From assembly GCF_029338195.1 (NCBI RefSeq), contig NZ_CP119779.1, positions 124,001 through 188,000 on the forward strand: 64,000 bases of DNA. Direction: 5' to 3'. The DNA comes from Haloarcula litorea (lineage in GTDB: Archaea; Halobacteriota; Halobacteria; Halobacteriales; Haloarculaceae). The translations under genes and the position numbers were made by a program. The notes under the pieces are model-generated. The model did not search any database. It was not told the origin of the DNA and was given only the letters and a program-made list of their open reading frames with translations. Positions 38,624 to 45,840 of the stretch are shown in pieces. Within the stretch, counting starts at the first letter, position 1. Each line of letters opens with the position of its first letter.

Positions 38624-39355
38624 TCAGCAGACGTTCGCAGTCGCGTACACTTCGTCGTCCTCGGAGATGGCGATCCCGACACCGAGGAACCTCGCGTTCG
38701 CGTAGGTGAGACGATCCCGGTACTTGCTGGAACTGAACCAGTAGTCGGCGATCGCGCGGGCGACCCTGCGCTCGGTCTCGTTCACGGTCGCGCCGTCGTA
38801 GCCGCCGGCTCCCACGCTGGCGATCGACTCCAGGCGGTTCCGCTTGGCGTCGATGACGGCGGTGTAGCGCTCGGACTCGAACTTGCACTGGTCGAAGAGG
38901 TTGTTCCGCTCGTAGCGGTCCCGGCTGTTACCGTAGCCGACGTTGTGAGCCATCTCCGATTCGTTCGCCATCCGCTGGCTGTGGTTGTTCGCCATCTCGG
39001 AGAGCGCGGCGGACGTTCTCGCGGTCGCCGAGAGATCACTGTCCCGCCGATCGTTGACGTACGCCGCGACGTAGCCGGCGATGTCGGACTCGTTCAACGC
39101 GAACGACTGCGGCCGGGCCGTCGGCTCGTCGCCGGGCGTCGGCGTCGAGGCCTCGGTCGCGGTCGGCGTCGCACTGGCAGTCCGTGTCTGTGTCTCGTCG
39201 GGCGTCTCGGCCGGTGTCGCGGTCGGCTCACCCGAGCCGGGATCAGTCAGCGACTGCTGTCCCGAGAGCGCGGAACTGCCGAACAGGATGCCGGCACCAC
39301 CGATCGCGACGAAGCCGACGATGAGACCGATTGCCAGCTTTGTACCTAATCGCAT
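38624..39355 (-). CDS. Secreted or anchored CAP (SCP/PR-1) domain protein
   Basis: 243-aa protein. An N-terminal hydrophobic segment (about 5-30: LAIGLIVGFVAIGGAGILF) acts as anchor or signal. A Thr/Pro-rich linker (about 38-80) follows. The extracellular domain (about 90-243) has CAP features: ARTSAALSEMANNHSQRMA, MAHNVGYG with the conserved His, a Cys pair (DQCKF and the C-terminal ATANVC), and a YWFSSSKYRDRL segment. CAP proteins act outside cells as proteases, lipid binders or adhesins; none can be chosen. It is convergent with the sequon-rich protein gene (65 nt apart). An ATG ten codons upstream is an alternative start. Confidence 0.78.
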   Translation of the reverse strand: MRLGTKLAIGLIVGFVAIGGAGILFGSSALSGQQSLTDPGSGEPTATPAETPDETQTRTASATPTATEASTPTPGDEPTARPQSFALNESDIAGYVAAYVNDRRDSDLSATARTSAALSEMANNHSQRMANESEMAHNVGYGNSRDRYERNNLFDQCKFESERYTAVIDAKRNRLESIASVGAGGYDGATVNETERRVARAIADYWFSSSKYRDRLTYANARFLGVGIAISEDDEVYATANVC

Positions 39356-39442
39356 CACTCTGGATTGATTAGCGAGTGCTTTCAATGTTTGGAAGAGATC
39401 GAAACGGCGACAAGAGAGGCAGCCAAGCGGCGACCCGACCGT

Positions 39443-40477
39443 CTAGGCCGAGCTTTCGCCGTCGGTCTGTCCGTCGTCGATGTTGAGCGAGCCCAGCAGA
39501 CGGGCGACGATCACCTCCTCGACGATGTCGAGGAACAGGTCGTCGTCGCCGGTGTAGTCCGCGAACAGCCCAAGCGGGATCTCCGCGCCGGCCATCTCGC
39601 GGTGGCCGCCGGCACTCCCGACGTCCTCGAAGGCCTCGTTCAGCAGGTGCCCGAGGTGGAGTCGCGAGTCGGACGAGCGGGCGCTCAGTTGGACGGTGTC
39701 GTCGACGACCCCGAAGACGATGGCCGTCTCGACGCCCTCCAGCGTCGCGAGGTAGTCGGCGGCCTGTGGCAGCGCGTCACGCTCGCGGGTCCGGCCGACG
39801 TGGGAGACGAGGACCGAGCCGTGGACGTGGCGGTTCGCGATCGCGTCGCCGATCGCGTCGACCGTCGCGCCGCTGACGGCCGGCGTCGAGAGCTGTCGGA
39901 GGATGTCGCCGTCCGCGTAGTCGTGGAGCGCCGCCGCGGCCTCGTACTCCGCACGGGTCACTCCGCGGAGGAACCCGAGCGTCTCCCGCCGGATGGCGAA
40001 CAGGAGGGCCGTCGCCACGCGGGCGCTCGGTTCCATCGACAGGTCCCGGACGTACTCCGCGAGGATGGTCGCCGTCGAACCGACCTCCGTGCGGTGATCG
40101 ACGAAACCGGCGGCGACGTCCTCCGCGGGGTGGTGGTCGATCACCACGTCGACCGGCGTCCCCTCGGGCACGCGGTTGTTCGCGCCCGGGACGGAGTGAT
40201 CCACGAACGCGAGCAGCGATCCGGCCGGCCGGTCGCGGACGGTCGCCGGGTCGAAAGGCGTCAGGTCCACGTCCAGCAGATTGACGAACGCGCGGTTCTG
40301 CTGGTGTGAGATCTCGCCGCTGTAGAGGATGCGCCGCTCGTCGATGCCCGCCTCGGCGGCGATGGCACCGAGCGCGACCGCGCTTGACAGGCAGTCCGGA
40401 TCGGGGTTGTTGTGGCAGACGATGATCAGCTCTTCTCCCTCCGCGAGGCGATCCCAGAGGTCCCGTGCTCTGCTCAT
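39443..40477 (-). CDS. DHH-family phosphoesterase
   Basis: 344-aa cytosolic phosphoesterase of the DHH/DHHA1 (RecJ-like, NrnA/GdpP-like) superfamily. Motifs: VCHNNPDPDCLSSAVAL (21-37) with Asp26 and Asp28, FVDHSVPG, VVIDHHPAED (DHH) and the C-terminal DHHA1 segment GSAGGHREMAGAEIPL. Likely substrates are nano-RNA, oligonucleotides or cyclic dinucleotides. A paralogue fused to a Rossmann domain is at 54083-55591 in the same window. The start MSRARDLWDRL is the first ATG after the non-homologous upstream stretch. Confidence 0.9.
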   Translation of the reverse strand: MSRARDLWDRLAEGEELIIVCHNNPDPDCLSSAVALGAIAAEAGIDERRILYSGEISHQQNRAFVNLLDVDLTPFDPATVRDRPAGSLLAFVDHSVPGANNRVPEGTPVDVVIDHHPAEDVAAGFVDHRTEVGSTATILAEYVRDLSMEPSARVATALLFAIRRETLGFLRGVTRAEYEAAAALHDYADGDILRQLSTPAVSGATVDAIGDAIANRHVHGSVLVSHVGRTRERDALPQAADYLATLEGVETAIVFGVVDDTVQLSARSSDSRLHLGHLLNEAFEDVGSAGGHREMAGAEIPLGLFADYTGDDDLFLDIVEEVIVARLLGSLNIDDGQTDGESSA

Positions 40478-40690
40478 CGGTCGGTGTTCGGGCCGGGACG
40501 GCAAACAACTGCTGCCCGGAGAGCCGTTCGACGCATCGGGCCGGAGCCGCCGGCGAGCCGTCACACCCCGTCGGTGACGGTCGTCCCGGTCCGTCCCTGT
40601 CTGCGGCCGTCGCCTCCGGCGGACATCGCTTCTGGTGCCCGCGCGCCGCGCGGGCGAAGCCCCTAAGACCGGCTCGTCCCAACCCCGGGT

Positions 40691-41572
40691 ATGGAGCACG
40701 CGCTCGTCATCGCCGCCCACGGCTCGCACCTGAACGCGGAGTCGAGCACGCCGACGTTCGGCCACGCGGACACCATCCGCGCGACCGGCGCGTTCGACGA
40801 GGTCCGAGAGGCCTTCTGGAAGGAGGAACCCTCGTTCCGGGAGGGGCTTCGGACGGTCGACGCCGAGGAGGTGTACCTCGTCCCGCTGTTCATCTCCGAG
40901 GGCTACTTCACCGAGCAGGTCATCCCGCGGGAGTTCCGGCTCGACGGCTGGGACCCGGAGCTGTGGGACTCCGACGGCACGAGCGCCACGAACGCGACGC
41001 TCACGGCGGGGGACACCGGACAGACGGTCCACTACTGCGGACCGGTGGGCACCCACGACTCGATGAGCGACGTCATCGTCCAGCGGGCCAAGTCCGTCAC
41101 CGGCGACGCCGACGTGGGCGAGGGGTTCGGCCTCGCGGTCGTCGGGCACGGCACCGAGCGCAACGAGAACTCCGCGAAGGCCATCGAGTATCACGCCGAC
41201 CGCATCGCCGCGATGGATCGCTTCGACGAGGTGCAGGCGCTGTTCATGGACGAGGACCCGGAGGTCGACGACGTGACCGACCACTTCGAGAGCGACGACA
41301 TCGTCGTCGTGCCGCTCTTTATCGCCGACGGCTACCACACCCAGGAGGACATCCCCGAGGACATGGGCCTGACCGACGACTATCGGACCGGCTGGGACAC
41401 CCCCGAGACGGTCGACGGCCACGACATCTGGTACGCCGGTGCCGTGGGGACGGAGCCGCTGCTCGCGGACGTGGTACTGGAGCGGGCCGCCGAGGCCGGG
41501 GCCGACGTGGACGCGGCCATCGAGCGGGTCCGCGACGAGACCGGCGGCGCGAACCCGGCGGCCGGCGACTAG
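40691..41572 (+). CDS. cbiX: CbiX-type sirohydrochlorin cobaltochelatase-like protein, two-domain
   Basis: 293-aa protein made of two related chelatase halves. The first opens with HALVIAAHGSHLN and has EVYLVPLFISEGYFTEQVIP; the second repeats this as LAVVGHGTERNEN and IVVVPLFIADGYHTQEDIP. The paired histidines (AAHGS, VGHGT) are the expected metal and tetrapyrrole ligands. CbiX inserts cobalt into sirohydrochlorin in cobalamin synthesis. The next gene is a DR2241-family protein, often its neighbour in haloarchaea. Iron or nickel insertion cannot be excluded. Confidence 0.87.
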   Translation: MEHALVIAAHGSHLNAESSTPTFGHADTIRATGAFDEVREAFWKEEPSFREGLRTVDAEEVYLVPLFISEGYFTEQVIPREFRLDGWDPELWDSDGTSATNATLTAGDTGQTVHYCGPVGTHDSMSDVIVQRAKSVTGDADVGEGFGLAVVGHGTERNENSAKAIEYHADRIAAMDRFDEVQALFMDEDPEVDDVTDHFESDDIVVVPLFIADGYHTQEDIPEDMGLTDDYRTGWDTPETVDGHDIWYAGAVGTEPLLADVVLERAAEAGADVDAAIERVRDETGGANPAAGD

Positions 41573-41629
41573 CGGTCGCTCGCGGGGGAGAGCGGGCGGC
41601 TTTTCCCGGTCGGGGACCAACCACGGCGT

Positions 41630-42712
41630 ATGGACGACACCCGCGTCGAGGCGTTCGCCGAGGCCGCGGCGGACGGCGTCGCGTTCGACGGCATCGAGGC
41701 CCGGGTCGAGGGGGACAGCTACGCCGTCGAGACGGCCGACGGATCGGCGACGGTCGTCGCCACCGACGACTTCGCCGACGTGGCCGCCGACTACGCCGAC
41801 TACGTCACGAACTGGTACTTCTGGCACGCGACGGCACCACAGGCCGAGCCGCGCTGGGCGTTCCTCCGCTGGCTGGAGGACGCCGAGGAGACGCCGGTGC
41901 CCGAGCGGTACGACAGGCTCCGGGACGGCGAGACGGCGACGTGGGGCCAGCTGTCGATCACGGTCGAGCTGGCCGGTGACGGCGACCGGACCTACGACCT
42001 CCGTCACGTCGACGATTCCGACGCGGCCCCCGCCGAACTCGACGCACACGACGATCCGCTGGACGCCCGTCGGCTCGCCAAGCACGACGACGACGGCGAC
42101 TACCGGCCGCTCAAGACCGCGCCGTCGCTCCGGACCGGGTGGGTGTTCCCCGACCTCGACGCGAGCGAGGTCGTCGAGGCCGTCCACGGGTTCTACCCGG
42201 CGACGGTCCAGAACTGGTACCGCGAGCGCCAGGGGGAGCTGGACGTGAGCCACTGGCGGGACACCGTCGAGCGACAGACCGGCATCTACGGCGTCGTCAA
42301 GACCTGGGACCGCCAGGACGGACACGAACACGTCGACTGGGTCGCCGAGGCCTGCTGTGACGACTCACAGTGTCTCAAGCGCCGCGAGTGGGAGTACGAC
42401 GAGGAGACCGACCTCGACGTCGACGGGGGCGAGGGGACCTTCCCCTGCCGGGAGCCCTGCTCGCTGGTCGTCTCGGCCGCGCGCAAGTGGACCAAGCTGG
42501 AGGGCGAGCAGCCCCGGACCTACGAGTTCGAGCTGACGCCCAGCGAGAAAGAACAGATCGAGGAGATCGTCGACGCGGTCGCCGAGGGGCGGGCCGACGA
42601 CGTCCGCGAGGCCGACACCTCCGACGGGGCGAACCGGTACCGCGCCCGGTTCCTGCGAGCGAAGCTGTTCGACGAGGACGGCGACCTCTGTGGCGTCCCG
42701 ACCGAGGACTAA
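41630..42712 (+). CDS. DR2241-family Fe-S protein linked to cobalamin genes
   Basis: 360-aa protein. A long acidic N-terminal part is followed by a cysteine-rich segment near 240-285: EACCDDSQCLKRREW and FPCREPCSLVV, which could hold an iron-sulfur cluster. LTPSEKEQIEEIVDAV follows. The family is often fused to or beside CbiX. It starts 57 nt after cbiX, so the two are probably co-transcribed. The reaction is unknown. The end overlaps the convergent gene by 4 nt. Confidence 0.8.
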   Translation: MDDTRVEAFAEAAADGVAFDGIEARVEGDSYAVETADGSATVVATDDFADVAADYADYVTNWYFWHATAPQAEPRWAFLRWLEDAEETPVPERYDRLRDGETATWGQLSITVELAGDGDRTYDLRHVDDSDAAPAELDAHDDPLDARRLAKHDDDGDYRPLKTAPSLRTGWVFPDLDASEVVEAVHGFYPATVQNWYRERQGELDVSHWRDTVERQTGIYGVVKTWDRQDGHEHVDWVAEACCDDSQCLKRREWEYDEETDLDVDGGEGTFPCREPCSLVVSAARKWTKLEGEQPRTYEFELTPSEKEQIEEIVDAVAEGRADDVREADTSDGANRYRARFLRAKLFDEDGDLCGVPTED

Positions 42713-43281
42713 CCGAGGCCACCCTCGCCCGAGAGCGCGGCCGCCAGCGCCCCGAGCACCCCGACCGCGACCAGCAGGGCCGCCACGGTCACGAGGAAGT
42801 CCCGGAGCAACAGCGCCGCGCCCAGCGCCAGCACGAGCGCGAGGACGCCGACCCCGAGCACCGGGAGGTTCGGCGACCCGGCCAGCGGCGGGTCCGGCTC
42901 CGGATCGGGTTTCGGCTGTGGCTGTGCGAGCGACTCGTCGACCTCGACCGGTTCGTCGCGCCGTTCGGGCTCGGTCACCCGGACGTCGACGTAGCGTGTC
43001 GTCGCGCCGTAGGCCGTCACCACCTTCAGGTTCCCGCGTGCGGTGCCGTCGTCGGTCAGCCTCACCCGGACCCGCCGCTCGCCGCCGCCCTCGACGTGGT
43101 GGTTGGTGGCGTCCAGCGCCGCCACGTCCGACAGCGAGTCGTCGAGGTGGAGGTGGACGTGGGTCGACTCCCCGTGGTTGGTCAGGACCACGTCGAAGCT
43201 GTCGCTCGTCTCGAAGGCGTCGGGGACCTCCAGCCCGTGGAGCTCCCGCCTGTTGACGTGGACCGGCAGCGAATCGGGCAC
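42709..43281 (-). CDS. Membrane protein with N-terminal beta domain and C-terminal hairpin
   Basis: 190-aa haloarchaeal hypothetical protein. Residues 1-105 look like a small beta-sandwich (FDVVLTNHGESTHVHLHLDD, RVRVRLTDDG, VVTAYG). A Pro-rich spacer (PQPKPDPEPDPP) leads to two closely spaced transmembrane helices at about 137-155 and 160-182. It has no classical signal peptide, so the beta domain may be cytoplasmic. Four bases overlap the convergent DR2241 gene. No function recognised. Confidence 0.75.
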   Translation of the reverse strand: MPDSLPVHVNRRELHGLEVPDAFETSDSFDVVLTNHGESTHVHLHLDDSLSDVAALDATNHHVEGGGERRVRVRLTDDGTARGNLKVVTAYGATTRYVDVRVTEPERRDEPVEVDESLAQPQPKPDPEPDPPLAGSPNLPVLGVGVLALVLALGAALLLRDFLVTVAALLVAVGVLGALAAALSGEGGLG

Positions 43282-43326
43282 GGTGTAACAGTCGGCGTGC
43301 GCGGGAGAAAAATGTTCAGGCCGGGA

Positions 43327-43521
43327 TCAGGCCGGAGCTTCGTCGCGCATGTCCGGCGGGAGCAGGTTCGGGATGCCGTCCTCGATGGGGAAGGTCTCGC
43401 CACACTCCGTACACACCAGCCGGCCCGCGAGGATCTCCTCGTCGTCGCGCTCCTCGACCTCGAGGTCGAGGTCGTGCTTGTCCAGCGGGCAGCAGATGAT
43501 GTCCATCAGGTCCTCTTTCAT
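43327..43521 (-). CDS. Trm112-like zinc-ribbon protein
   Basis: 64-aa protein MKEDLMDIICCPLDKHDLDL ... RLVCTECGETFPIEDGIPNLLPPDM. It has the Trm112 layout: a first CCP pair, a central beta region and a C-x2-C-x2-F-P-x-x-D-G-I-P ending. In archaea Trm112 binds and activates several RNA, protein or translation-factor methyltransferases. A CTCAAAAGCG element near 43544-43553 (minus strand TATA-like) gives a leaderless start at 43521. Confidence 0.88.
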   Translation of the reverse strand: MKEDLMDIICCPLDKHDLDLEVEERDDEEILAGRLVCTECGETFPIEDGIPNLLPPDMRDEAPA

Positions 43522-43617
43522 ACTGTCGGCTGGGGTCGGGACCCTCAAAAGCGTACTGTATGGGACCGCCCGAGGGGACCCCGGGGCTACTTGTGTCGCT
43601 GCGCCGACGCTGTCAGT

Positions 43618-43974
43618 ATGAGCGAGACGCTCGCCGACCGACTCGGCGGAGAGGCCGGGATCGAACGGATCGTCGACGACTTCTACGACGAGGTGCTCGC
43701 CGACGAGTCGCTGGCGCCGTACTTCGCGGAGACCGACACGGACGCGCTCCGGGACCACCAGCGGGCGTTCCTGCTGGCCGCCACCGGCGCGGCGGAGTAC
43801 GAGGGGCAGGATATGCGGTCGGCCCACGCGGACCTGGACCTGACCGCCGACGACTTCGCCCGCGTCGCGGCGCACCTCGACGACGCGCTCCGGGCCAACG
43901 GCGTGGCCGACGCCGACCGGGAGGCGGTCTTGGAGACCGTCGCGGGCCTCGAAGACGAGGTCCTGAACCGCTAG
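43618..43974 (+). CDS. Group I truncated haemoglobin
   Basis: 118-aa haem protein of the 2-on-2 globin family. LADRLGGEAGIERIVDDFYDEV at the start is typical of group I, followed by APYFAETDTDALRDHQRAFLLAATGA with the distal-side region, and DMRSAHADLDLTADDF containing the proximal His. It probably binds O2 or NO. Its stop overlaps the purA stop (convergent CTAG). The start ATG follows directly after the divergent Trm112 promoter region. Confidence 0.9.
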   Translation: MSETLADRLGGEAGIERIVDDFYDEVLADESLAPYFAETDTDALRDHQRAFLLAATGAAEYEGQDMRSAHADLDLTADDFARVAAHLDDALRANGVADADREAVLETVAGLEDEVLNR

Positions 43975-45347
43975 AAGGGACGTTCGCGGACGATAGTCTC
44001 GCCGCGGCCCGGACCGACGCCGATGGCGTAGGCGGGGGTGTCGAGCTGGTCCTCGACGTACTCGACGTAGGCCTTGGCGTTGTCGGGCAGCGCCTCGTAG
44101 CCCTCCTCTGCGACGCTGGCCCAGTCCACGTCGTCCCAGCCGGCGAACGCCCGGAGGTTCGCCTCACAGCGGCCCCACTCCTCGGTCGTGGCCGGCATCG
44201 TGCGCAGCTCCTCGCCGTCGAGCGTGTAGCTGTGCCCGACCTGGACCTCGTCGAGGCCGGCCAGCACGTCCAAGTGGTTGATCGCGAGCCCGGTGAACCC
44301 CGAGACGCGGTGGGCGTGCCGGAGCATCGGCATGTCGAGCCAGCCGACCCGGCGGGGCCGTCCCGTGACGGTACCGTACTCGCCGCCCTCCTCGCGGATG
44401 TACTCGGCCAGGTCGGCGTCCGGGCCGGGATCGGCCGGGTCGTAGCCGGGGGTGTGGCCCTCGACGCCGCCCAGTTCGGTCGGCAGCGGGCCGGTCCCGA
44501 CGCGGGAGAGGTAGGCCTTGACGATCCCGATCACCTCGCCGTCGCCGACGACGGTCGGACCGAGGCCGGTGCCGGTACAGGCACCGCCGGCCGTCGGGTT
44601 CGACGACGTGACGTAGGGGTAGATGCCGTGATCGATGTCGATCGAGGTCCCCTGTGCCCCCTCGAGCATCACGTTCCGTCCGTCGGCCATCGCGTCGGTG
44701 AGGAACCGCCCTGCGTTGACGGTCATCCCCTCGCTGTCGAGCCGGCGGCCGAACTCGCGGTACTCCTCGTAGACGGCGTCGACGTCGAACGCCTCGGGGT
44801 CGTCTAAGTCGGCGACGTCGACGCCGTAGACCTCCTCGAGCAGCGCCGTCTTCTGCGGGACGACGTACTCCAGGCGCTCGCGGAGGACGTCGCCGTCGAG
44901 CAGGTCACCGACCCGGACGCCCCGGCGGCCGGCCTTGTCCTCGTAGGTCGGACCGATGCCGCGACCGGTCGTGGCGGCCTCGAGATCGGTCTCGCTCTTG
45001 ACGTCTTCCTCGATGCCGTCGAGGACGCGGTGGAACGGGAGGATGACGTGGGCCCGCTCGGCCACCCGTACGTCCGGCTCCAACCCCCGCTCCCGCAGCG
45101 TGTCTAGCTCGTCGAACAGCGTTCGCGGATTGACGACGCACCCGTTTCCGAGCACGCCGACCTTGCCGCGGATGGCTCCGCTCGGCACGAGGGAGAGCTT
45201 GTACTCCTCGCCCTCGTGGACGACGGTGTGGCCGGCGTTGTCGCCGCCCTGGTAGCGCGCGACGACGTCCGCGTCGTCGCCGTACAGGTCGACGATGCCG
45301 CCCTTCCCCTCGTCGCCGAGCTGCGAGCCGACGATGGTTACGGTCAT
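43971..45347 (-). CDS. purA: Adenylosuccinate synthase
   Basis: 458-aa enzyme that forms adenylosuccinate from IMP, aspartate and GTP, the first step from IMP to AMP. The N-terminus TVTIVGSQLGDEGKGGIVD has the catalytic Asp12 and P-loop-like motif (GDEGKGG; many bacteria have GDEGKGK). GGDNAGHTVV holds the catalytic His. TTGRGIGPTYEDKAGRRGVR and NPTAGGACTGTGLGP are IMP/GTP-binding signatures. The start is MTVTIVG; a TATA box (45371-45378, minus strand) gives a leaderless message, so a start three codons earlier is unlikely. Confidence 0.95.
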   Translation of the reverse strand: MTVTIVGSQLGDEGKGGIVDLYGDDADVVARYQGGDNAGHTVVHEGEEYKLSLVPSGAIRGKVGVLGNGCVVNPRTLFDELDTLRERGLEPDVRVAERAHVILPFHRVLDGIEEDVKSETDLEAATTGRGIGPTYEDKAGRRGVRVGDLLDGDVLRERLEYVVPQKTALLEEVYGVDVADLDDPEAFDVDAVYEEYREFGRRLDSEGMTVNAGRFLTDAMADGRNVMLEGAQGTSIDIDHGIYPYVTSSNPTAGGACTGTGLGPTVVGDGEVIGIVKAYLSRVGTGPLPTELGGVEGHTPGYDPADPGPDADLAEYIREEGGEYGTVTGRPRRVGWLDMPMLRHAHRVSGFTGLAINHLDVLAGLDEVQVGHSYTLDGEELRTMPATTEEWGRCEANLRAFAGWDDVDWASVAEEGYEALPDNAKAYVEYVEDQLDTPAYAIGVGPGRGETIVRERPF

Positions 45348-45370
45348 CGGGCGCACGTTCCGGGGGCCGT

Positions 45371-45378
45371 GATAAACA
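45371..45378 (-). promoter_or_regulatory. TATA box for purA
   Basis: TGTTTATC on the minus strand, about 27 nt before the ATG at 45347. This gives a leaderless transcript. Confidence 0.65.
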
Positions 45379-45500
45379 GATTACGGTCGCTCCCGGACGG
45401 TTCGAGGACGTGAATGTCTGCCACGTGAACGGTTACGACGCTTTTAAGAGTGGGCTGTACGAACGAAAAAACCGGCAAAGACGGGTCGACGAGGGCAACT

Positions 45501-45508
45501 TTTAAATC
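45501..45508 (+). promoter_or_regulatory. TATA box for winged-helix gene
   Basis: TTTAAATC (preceded by CT) about 28 nt before the ATG at 45534. It decides the start in favour of the short form of this protein. A second TTTTAAGAG near 45440 may be an alternative promoter. Confidence 0.65.
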
Positions 45509-45533
45509 CCGCAAACACAAGTTAACAATTGCC

Positions 45534-45839
45534 ATGATAGACAGGCTTGAGAAGGAAGTCGACATGCTCGAGCGCCACCTGCAGGTGCTCCGCATGGTCA
45601 TCGAGAACGAGCCTATCGGTATCGTGAAGATGTCCAACGAGACGGGCTACCCCCACCACAAGGTGCGCTACTCGCTGCGGGTCCTCGAGGAGGAGAACCT
45701 CATCGAGCCCTCCAGCCAGGGCGCTATCACGACCGAACAGACCGGTGAGTTCGTCGACGATCTGGACGAGAAGATCGACGAGATCATCGAGAAGCTCGAG
45801 GGGATGAAGATCGAAGACGCCGCAGAGATAGAGAGCTGA
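45534..45839 (+). CDS. Small winged-helix DNA-binding protein, haloarchaeal
   Basis: 101-aa protein. An N-terminal helix (MIDRLEKEVDMLERHLQVLR) precedes a winged helix (residues about 20-70: GIVKMSNETGYPHHKVRYSL, then RVLEEENLIEPS) and a C-terminal acidic coiled coil (DLDEKIDEIIEKLEGM). It is probably a dimeric transcription regulator. The upstream in-frame extension is rejected because the TATA box lies inside it. Targets unknown. Confidence 0.82.
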   Translation: MIDRLEKEVDMLERHLQVLRMVIENEPIGIVKMSNETGYPHHKVRYSLRVLEEENLIEPSSQGAITTEQTGEFVDDLDEKIDEIIEKLEGMKIEDAAEIES

Positions 45840-45840
45840 G

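Noticed and set aside
39443-42331. 962-codon frame continuing upstream of the DHH gene
   Set aside because: The upstream part is antisense to the CbiX and DR2241 genes, which have clear motifs. The DHH gene starts at 40477.
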